Positions 1 to 4,349 of a DNA stretch of 6,446 nucleotides are shown one piece after another. Within the stretch, counting starts at the first letter, position 1. The number at the start of each line of letters is the position of its first letter. Position numbers and translations under genes: made by a program. Origin of the DNA: an uncultured Lachnospiraceae bacterium (lineage in GTDB: Bacteria > Bacillota > Clostridia > Lachnospirales > Lachnospiraceae); assembly GCA_902783095.1 (NCBI GenBank), contig CACZPX010000043.1:1-6446 (forward strand), read 5' to 3'. Under the pieces are notes generated by a model. That model worked only from the letters and a program-made list of their open reading frames with translations, ran no database searches and was not told the origin of the DNA.

Positions 1-494
1 GCCAGGGCGCGGGCAATGCCGACACGCTGGCGGCGGCCGCCGTCCATCTCATGCGGATAGGCGTTGATAAAACGATCCGCCAGGCCTACGGTATCCATCA
101 GCTCCTTGACGCGGTCGAACTGCTCCTGCTTGGTCTTGAAGACCTTGTTCACGACCAGCGGCTCGGAAATGATCTGGTACACGGACATACGGGGGTCCAG
201 ACTGGAGAACGGGTCCTGGAAGATCAGGGCCGTCTCATGGCGGACTTCCTTGAACTGCTGCTTGGGCATGCCGATGATGTTCTTGTCCCTGTAGTACATC
301 TCGCCGCTCGTGGCGGGAAGAAGGCCCAGGATCACGCGGCCCAGCGTGGACTTGCCGCAGCCGGACTCGCCCACGACGCCCATCGTCTGTCCTTCCGGGA
401 TGGAGAAGTTGACGTGGTCCACGGCATGCAGAAATCTGTTCTTACCGACTTCAAAATACTTTGATAATTCAACTGCACGGATTAAATCAGCCAT
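1..494 (-). CDS. oppF: Oligopeptide/dipeptide ABC importer, second ATP-binding subunit (OppF/DppF family), 3' part cut by window edge
   Basis: This is the N-terminal 164 codons of the second cytoplasmic ATPase of a peptide importer; it would pair with OppD to drive uptake through OppB-OppC. My translation begins MADLIRAVELSKYFEVGKNR. Visible motifs are Walker A GESGCGKST (residues 42-50), the Q-loop FQDPFSSLDP (Q93) and the ABC signature HEMDGGRRQR (signature core 150-154). Walker B, the H-loop and the C-terminal region lie beyond the left edge. The ATG at 492-494 directly abuts the oppD TAA (TAAATG), with a GGGAGGG ribosome site at 502-508 inside the end of oppD and a 7-base spacer, so the two are probably translationally coupled. 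The signature is odd: MDGGR replaces the usual LSGGQ. The substrate (di- or oligopeptide, or less likely nickel) cannot be decided from this fragment, so the symbol denotes the family only. No frameshift is seen in the visible part. Confidence 0.93.
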   Translation of the reverse strand, partial: MADLIRAVELSKYFEVGKNRFLHAVDHVNFSIPEGQTMGVVGESGCGKSTLGRVILGLLPATSGEMYYRDKNIIGMPKQQFKEVRHETALIFQDPFSSLDPRMSVYQIISEPLVVNKVFKTKQEQFDRVKELMDTVGLADRFINAYPHEMDGGRRQRVGIARAL

Positions 495-1505
495 TTACTT
501 TCCCTCCCTGAATCTTAAGCAGGCGATCGTGTGACCCGGATTGACCTCGACCGCTTCAGGAGTCCCCGCATTGCAGGCATCCGTCGCATAAGGGCAGCGC
601 GGTGCGAAGTTGCATCCCGGAGGAAGGTCCGCCGGGTCGGGCATCATGCCGTCGATCGGCGACAGGCGCTCGGTCTCGACTTCCAGGTTCGGGATGGCGT
701 TGAACAGGCCGACCGTGTAAGGGTGATGATTCTCGCCTTCGAAGATATCCACCAGAGAGCCCATCTCGATGATCTCTCCGGCATACATAACGGCCACCTT
801 GTCGCAGGTCTCGGCCACGATGCCGAGGTCGTGCGTGATCATGATCATGGCCATGCCAAGTTTGTCGCGGAGTTCTTCCATCAGCGCCAGCACCTGCGCC
901 TGAATGGTCACGTCCAGGGCGGTGGTGGGCTCGTCGGCGATCAGCACCTCCGGCTCGCAGGCCAGAGCGATGGCGATAACGATACGCTGCTTCATGCCGC
1001 CGGAGAACTGGTGCGGATACTCGACCTTTCTGTTGGCGGGAATGCCTACCAGCTCAAACAGCTCGTCCACACGGGCGTCCAGCTCGGCCTTGGTCTTGTT
1101 GTCATGGTTGTGGATCTCCAGGGACTCAAGGATCTGGTCGCCAACCGAGATAACGGGGTTTAAGGCGCTCATGGGATCCTGGAAGATCATGGAGATCTGC
1201 TCGCCGCGGGCCATACGCATGCGGTCCTTGGGGAAGTCCAGCAGGTTTTCGCCGTGCAGCAGGATCTCGCCGCCGGTGACCTTGCCGGTACGTTCCGGCA
1301 GCAGCCGCATGATGGACAGGGCCGTGGTGGTCTTGCCGGCGCCGGTCTCGCCCACCAGGCCGATGGCCTCTCTCTCCTTCAGGGCAAAGTTGATATGGCT
1401 CACGGCGTACACGGTACGCTCGTCCGTCTTATAGATGACGCTCAGGTCCTTGACTTCAAGGACGTTGTCGTTCTTTACGTTTTTGACTTCGGTATTTTCA
1501 CTCAT
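495..1505 (-). CDS. oppD: Oligopeptide/dipeptide ABC importer ATP-binding subunit (OppD/DppD family)
   Basis: This 336-residue protein is the first ATPase of the importer and has the usual OppD length. Motifs in order: Walker A GETGAGKTT (52-60), Q-loop MIFQDP (Q109), signature FSGGMKQR (167-174), Walker B VLIADE with the catalytic glutamate E192, D-loop TALD (195-198) and H-loop THD (H225). All catalytic elements are therefore intact. The C-terminal oligopeptide-transporter region (from about 260) carries PPGCNFAPRCP and four cysteines, C298, C304, C311 and C329. This matches the cysteine set that binds a [4Fe-4S] cluster in structurally studied OppD/DppD proteins; cluster binding here is inference. 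The start ATG at 1505 is supported by GGGAGGT at 1513-1519, 7 bases upstream. The gap from the oppC stop is 18 bases, and the TAA stop abuts the oppF ATG, so it sits in one operon. The family assignment is firm; the transported peptide class is not. Confidence 0.96.
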   Translation of the reverse strand: MSENTEVKNVKNDNVLEVKDLSVIYKTDERTVYAVSHINFALKEREAIGLVGETGAGKTTTALSIMRLLPERTGKVTGGEILLHGENLLDFPKDRMRMARGEQISMIFQDPMSALNPVISVGDQILESLEIHNHDNKTKAELDARVDELFELVGIPANRKVEYPHQFSGGMKQRIVIAIALACEPEVLIADEPTTALDVTIQAQVLALMEELRDKLGMAMIMITHDLGIVAETCDKVAVMYAGEIIEMGSLVDIFEGENHHPYTVGLFNAIPNLEVETERLSPIDGMMPDPADLPPGCNFAPRCPYATDACNAGTPEAVEVNPGHTIACLRFREGK

Positions 1506-1523
1506 TGTTCGTACCTCCCTGAC

Positions 1524-2408
1524 TTAGTCCTTCAGCTTGGGATCCATGGCGTCACGGATACCGTCGCCCATCAGGTTCATCGACAGTGCGGTCAGGCCGA
1601 TCGCGATGCCGGGGATGATGACCATGTACGGATGCGTCAGCATGTAGACCTTCGCCTCGTTCAGCATGGCGCCCCACTCAGGCGTAGGCGGCTGAATGCC
1701 CATGCCCAGGAAGCTTAAGCCAGCGGCGCTGATGATCTGGCTGCCGATGGACATCGTCGTCTGAACGATGATCGGGCCGAGCGCGTTCGGCAGGATGTGA
1801 CGGAAAATGATGTGCGCGTCGCCGCTGCCGACCGAGTGCGCCGCTTCCACGTAGTCCTGGCCGAGGATCGGAAGGATGGCCGCACGCACGATTCGGATGT
1901 AGCGGGGCACGCTGGAAATGGTCATGGCGATGATCACGTTGATCATGCTGGTGCCCAGGGCCGCCACGACGGTCAGAGCCAGCAGCATGAACGGGATGCA
2001 CATGATGGTATCCGACACGCGCATGATGATGCTGTCCGTGATGCCGCCGTAGTAGGCTGCGATGGCGCCCAGGATACCGCCGATCACAACGGCGACAGCC
2101 ACGGCGGCCACGCCGATGAACAGGGACGCTCTGGAGCCGTGGATGATACGGGCAAAGATGTCGCGGCCGAAGTTATCCGTTCCGAAGATGTGGTCTCCGC
2201 CCGGATGCTGCAGACGCTGCGAGATGTTCTGCGTGATGGAGACGTCGTAGTCCACGATCACGTCCGCGAAGATGACGACGAGCAGGATCAGCGTAAAAAT
2301 GATCAGGCCGGCAAAGGCAGCCTTGCTCTTTTTAAACCGGTGCCAGATCTCACCGAACTGGCTCTTTTTCTTTGTCGTTTTTTTGATATCAACAACAGTA
2401 TTTGCCAT
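1524..2408 (-). CDS. oppC: Oligopeptide/dipeptide ABC importer permease (OppC/DppC family)
   Basis: This 294-residue inner permease subunit forms half of the peptide channel in the cytoplasmic membrane. It begins with a Lys-rich cytoplasmic N-terminus (KKTTKKKSQF), typical of OppC N-terminal domains, followed by a first membrane helix at about 31-53. The family motif GTDNFGRDIFARIIHGSR (76-93) precedes further hydrophobic segments at about 94-118, 133-157, 212-235 and 260-282. The EAA coupling loop that docks onto the ATPases is clear: DYVEAAHSVG (185-194) with RHILPNALGP (203-212). The late motif GLSFLGMGIQPPTPEWGAML (230-249) is also typical of OppC/DppC. The start ATG at 2408 is preceded by GGAGGTGA at 2415-2422 with a 6-base spacer. 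It lies 18 bases after oppB and 18 bases before oppD. NikC shares this fold, so nickel transport is not strictly excluded, but the peptide-importer context is the simplest reading. Confidence 0.96.
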   Translation of the reverse strand: MANTVVDIKKTTKKKSQFGEIWHRFKKSKAAFAGLIIFTLILLVVIFADVIVDYDVSITQNISQRLQHPGGDHIFGTDNFGRDIFARIIHGSRASLFIGVAAVAVAVVIGGILGAIAAYYGGITDSIIMRVSDTIMCIPFMLLALTVVAALGTSMINVIIAMTISSVPRYIRIVRAAILPILGQDYVEAAHSVGSGDAHIIFRHILPNALGPIIVQTTMSIGSQIISAAGLSFLGMGIQPPTPEWGAMLNEAKVYMLTHPYMVIIPGIAIGLTALSMNLMGDGIRDAMDPKLKD

Positions 2409-2426
2409 TTGTACTCACCTCCCCGC

Positions 2427-3356
2427 TTATTTCGTATAGCGCGCCTTGATACGAGGATCGACGAAGGCGTACAGGATATCCACGATAACCATAACGACCG
2501 TGAACAGGATGGACAGGGAAATGGTTCCGCCGAGGATCAGCGGCACGTCTTTCAGGCGGATGGCTTCAATGATCATGCTGCCGACACCGGGCAGGGAGAA
2601 AACGGATTCGATGGTAACGGTACCGCCCAGCATGGAACCGAACTCCATGCCGACCAGGGTGATGATGGGGAGCAGGGCGTTCCGCAGCGCGTGGCGGGTG
2701 ATGACCTTAAACTCCTTCTGGCCCTTGGCTCTGGCCGTACGCATGTAGTCGGCGCGGATGCACTCCAGCATGGACGTACGCGTCATACGAAGCTGGGAGG
2801 CGATGAAGCCGCAGCCCGCCGTGATCCACGGAAGGATGTAGTGCTTGAAGCTGCCGACGCCGAACGCGGGCAGCCAGCCCAGCGCCAGGGAGAACAGCAG
2901 GATCAGCATCATTCCGATCCAGAATCCGGGGAACGAAGCCAGGAACATGGCAATGATCGTCAATATGATATCCGTGATACTGTATTGCTTCACTGCCGAT
3001 ATGATACCCAGCGAGATGCCGAATATGATGCCGATGATAACCGAGCCTGCGGCCAGTGTAGCCGTGACAGGCAGTCGGCCGAGGACTTCCTTCATGACGG
3101 AACGTCCGGACTTCCAGGAGTTGCCAAGGTCTCCGTGTACCAGATCCCATACGTACTTGCCGTAACGGACGAGCAGGGGATCATAGAAGCCGAGTTCTTC
3201 GTTCTTTTTCGCGATGTCCTCTTTGCTGGCGTTCTGGCCTAAAATCAGTGATCCGGGATCGCCCGGCGTCATGTTCGTGATAAAGAACACGATGAAAATG
3301 ACTGCCAGGAGCGTCGGGATCATGATCAGTAGGCGCTTAATGACATACTTGATCAT
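2427..3356 (-). CDS. oppB: Oligopeptide/dipeptide ABC importer permease (OppB/DppB family), first gene of the opp operon
   Basis: This 309-residue membrane permease pairs with OppC to form the translocation path. The N-terminus, MIKYVIKRLLIMIPTLLAVI, is the standard OppB start: a basic stretch then the first membrane helix (about 9-29), followed by the family motif NMTPGDPGS (28-36). A periplasmic-type segment with LGFYDPLLVRYGKYVWDLVHG (55-75) is followed by hydrophobic segments at about 99-122, 130-158, 173-190, 229-250 and 272-297. The EAA loop is DYMRTARAKG (203-212) with RHALRNALLP (221-230). FSLPGVG (253-259) and the terminal FVDPRIKARY are also characteristic. The start at 3356 is fixed by GGGAGG at 3363-3368 with a 6-base spacer. 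It is the first gene after the promoter at 3419-3447, with an inferred leader of about 56 bases. No substrate-binding protein gene precedes it, unlike the classical oppA-first order. Confidence 0.96.
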   Translation of the reverse strand: MIKYVIKRLLIMIPTLLAVIFIVFFITNMTPGDPGSLILGQNASKEDIAKKNEELGFYDPLLVRYGKYVWDLVHGDLGNSWKSGRSVMKEVLGRLPVTATLAAGSVIIGIIFGISLGIISAVKQYSITDIILTIIAMFLASFPGFWIGMMLILLFSLALGWLPAFGVGSFKHYILPWITAGCGFIASQLRMTRTSMLECIRADYMRTARAKGQKEFKVITRHALRNALLPIITLVGMEFGSMLGGTVTIESVFSLPGVGSMIIEAIRLKDVPLILGGTISLSILFTVVMVIVDILYAFVDPRIKARYTK

Positions 3357-3362
3357 CTTCTT

Positions 3363-3368
3363 CCTCCC
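3363..3368 (-). promoter_or_regulatory. Ribosome binding site of oppB
   Basis: The minus strand reads GGGAGG, then AAGAAG, then the oppB ATG. The 6-base spacing fixes the oppB start. The site lies just after the U-rich tract of the terminator, so it is outside the hairpin and not sequestered by it. Confidence 0.85.
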
Positions 3369-3374
3369 AACTTT

Positions 3375-3420
3375 AAAAAATAAAGAAAATACAGATGTCC
3401 GCTTTCGCAGGCACCTGTAT
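3375..3420 (-). terminator. Rho-independent terminator of the smc-ftsY unit
   Basis: On the minus strand, a 14-base arm (3407-3420, ATACAGGTGCCTGC) pairs with a second arm (3389-3402, GCGGACATCTGTAT) around a GAAA tetraloop (3403-3406). By eye the stem has 11 Watson-Crick pairs, two G-U wobbles and one C-A mismatch. The closing C(GAAA)G is a stable GNRA loop. It is followed at once by a T-rich run, TTTCTTTATTTTTT (3375-3388). The hairpin begins 28 bases after the ftsY stop codon, so it should end transcripts coming from smc-ftsY. Its 5' arm overlaps the -10 box of the downstream promoter by two bases. It could alternatively act as a partial attenuator in front of oppB; termination efficiency cannot be judged by reading. 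Confidence 0.85.
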
Positions 3421-3447
3421 CATACTACCTTCCGTTCTCATTGTCAA
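3419..3447 (-). promoter_or_regulatory. Near-consensus sigma-A promoter for the oppBCDF operon
   Basis: On the minus strand, TTGACA (3442-3447, a perfect -35) is separated by exactly 17 bases from TATGAT (3419-3424, five of six matches to the -10). An A/T-only stretch (TTAATTAAA, 3448-3456) lies directly upstream, overlapping the end of ftsY, and could act as an UP element. By standard spacing, transcription would start near 3412, giving a leader of about 56 bases before the oppB ATG. The -35 box begins two bases after the ftsY stop codon. No clear operator could be identified; the strong match suggests high basal activity unless a regulator intervenes. Confidence 0.88.
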
Positions 3448-3448
3448 T

Positions 3449-4324
3449 TTAATTAACCGGTTCGGTGAAAATACTGTCCACGTATTTTCCGGCGTCAAAC
3501 CGGCTGAGATCGCCTACTTTTTCGCCCGTTCCTATGTATTTGACGCGCAACTTCAGTTCGCTCTCGATCGCGACGCCTATACCGCCCTTGGCCGTTCCCT
3601 CCATTTTTGTGAGGATGATGCCGTCCACGTTTGCCGCCTGGGCGAATTCCCGCGCCTGGGAGAGCGCATTCTGGCCGGTGGTCCCGTCCAGGACCAGCAG
3701 GGTCTCCACGTGGGCGCTGCTGTACTCCTTTTCCAGGATCCGGTAGATCTTTTTGAGCTCCTCCATCAGGTTCTTTTTGTTGTGCAGCCGGCCCGCGGTA
3801 TCGCAGATCAGCATGTCCGCGTGCCTGGCCTTGGCCGCCGCGACTGCGTCGTAGACGACCGCCGCCGGGTCGGAGCCCTCGGTGTGCGCGATCATGTCCA
3901 CGCCCACGCGGTCCGCCCACATGCCCAGCTGTTCGATGGCGCCGGCCCGGAAGGTGTCCGCCGCCGCAAGGATCACTTTTTTGCCCTCGCTCTTGTACAG
4001 ATGCGCCAGCTTGGCGATGGACGTGGTCTTGCCCACGCCGTTCACGCCGACGATCAGCAGCACGCAGTCGGTCTTTTCAAAGTCGTAGGCGCCCTCTTCC
4101 GGACGCATGCGTTCCTTCATGAGCCGCGCCAGCGCCTCGCGGCAGTCGTCCGGCTTTTTGATCTTCTCTTCCTTTACCAGGGCCTTGAGCTCCTCTAAGA
4201 TCTCCTCCGTGGTGTTGACCCCGATGTCGGAGGTGATGAGCGTCTCCTCCAGCTCGTCGTAAAAATCGTCGTCGATCTCCGAAAAACTGAAGACCTGTTT
4301 TAATTTCGCAAAGAAACCAGCCAT
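3449..4324 (-). CDS. ftsY: Signal recognition particle receptor GTPase FtsY
   Basis: This 291-residue protein is the SRP receptor. It binds Ffh-bound ribosomes at the cytoplasmic membrane and hands nascent membrane proteins to the Sec translocon through reciprocal GTP hydrolysis. The N domain includes IDDDFYDELEETLITSDIGV (17-36). G-domain motifs: P-loop GVNGVGKTT (93-101), DTFRAGAIEQL (123-133), G3 DTAGR (175-179), TTGQNAL (215-221), G4 TKMEGTAKGG (239-248) and the closing GTGEKVGDL (265-273). It lacks the acidic A domain of E. coli FtsY, as is usual in Firmicutes. Two oddities: G4 has Glu (E242, codon GAG) where TKxD is expected, and the first N-domain helix is short, with seven residues between FAKLK and IDDD. 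It lies 25 bases after smc. The next genes in B. subtilis, ylxM and ffh, are not here; a peptide importer follows instead. Confidence 0.97.
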   Translation of the reverse strand: MAGFFAKLKQVFSFSEIDDDFYDELEETLITSDIGVNTTEEILEELKALVKEEKIKKPDDCREALARLMKERMRPEEGAYDFEKTDCVLLIVGVNGVGKTTSIAKLAHLYKSEGKKVILAAADTFRAGAIEQLGMWADRVGVDMIAHTEGSDPAAVVYDAVAAAKARHADMLICDTAGRLHNKKNLMEELKKIYRILEKEYSSAHVETLLVLDGTTGQNALSQAREFAQAANVDGIILTKMEGTAKGGIGVAIESELKLRVKYIGTGEKVGDLSRFDAGKYVDSIFTEPVN

Positions 4325-4330
4325 GGGATA

Positions 4331-4336
4331 CCTCCT
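4331..4336 (-). promoter_or_regulatory. Ribosome binding site fixing the short start of ftsY
   Basis: A perfect AGGAGG is followed by TATCCC and the ATG at 4322-4324, a 6-base spacing. The in-frame codons just upstream (CCC, TAT, AGG, AGG, TAC, ATA, ACC, CGA, GAC) contain no ATG, GTG or TTG start. This makes the short N-terminus of FtsY genuine rather than an annotation error. The site lies in the 25-base gap after the smc stop. Confidence 0.9.
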
Positions 4337-4349
4337 GTATATGGTTCGG

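Noticed and set aside
51..464. A 137-codon plus-strand open frame opposite oppF
   Set aside because: The minus strand here encodes an intact OppF N-terminus with Walker A, Q-loop and signature; the plus-strand product has no recognisable motif.
1797..3242. A 481-codon open frame on the plus strand opposite oppB and oppC
   Set aside because: Its product is rich in His, Asp, Arg and Gly with no recognisable domain, and it lies wholly antisense to two clear permease genes. It is a by-product of GC-rich codon use on the other strand.
1..3356. Nickel importer (NikBCDE) instead of a peptide importer
   Set aside because: The families are homologous and cannot be separated fully without the binding protein, but the lengths, motifs and the OppD cysteine-rich C-terminus fit Opp/Dpp better.
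3357..3448. Riboswitch or small RNA gene in the ftsY-oppB gap
   Set aside because: The gap is only 92 bases and is fully accounted for by the promoter, one terminator hairpin, the U-tract and a ribosome site; no further structure is left.
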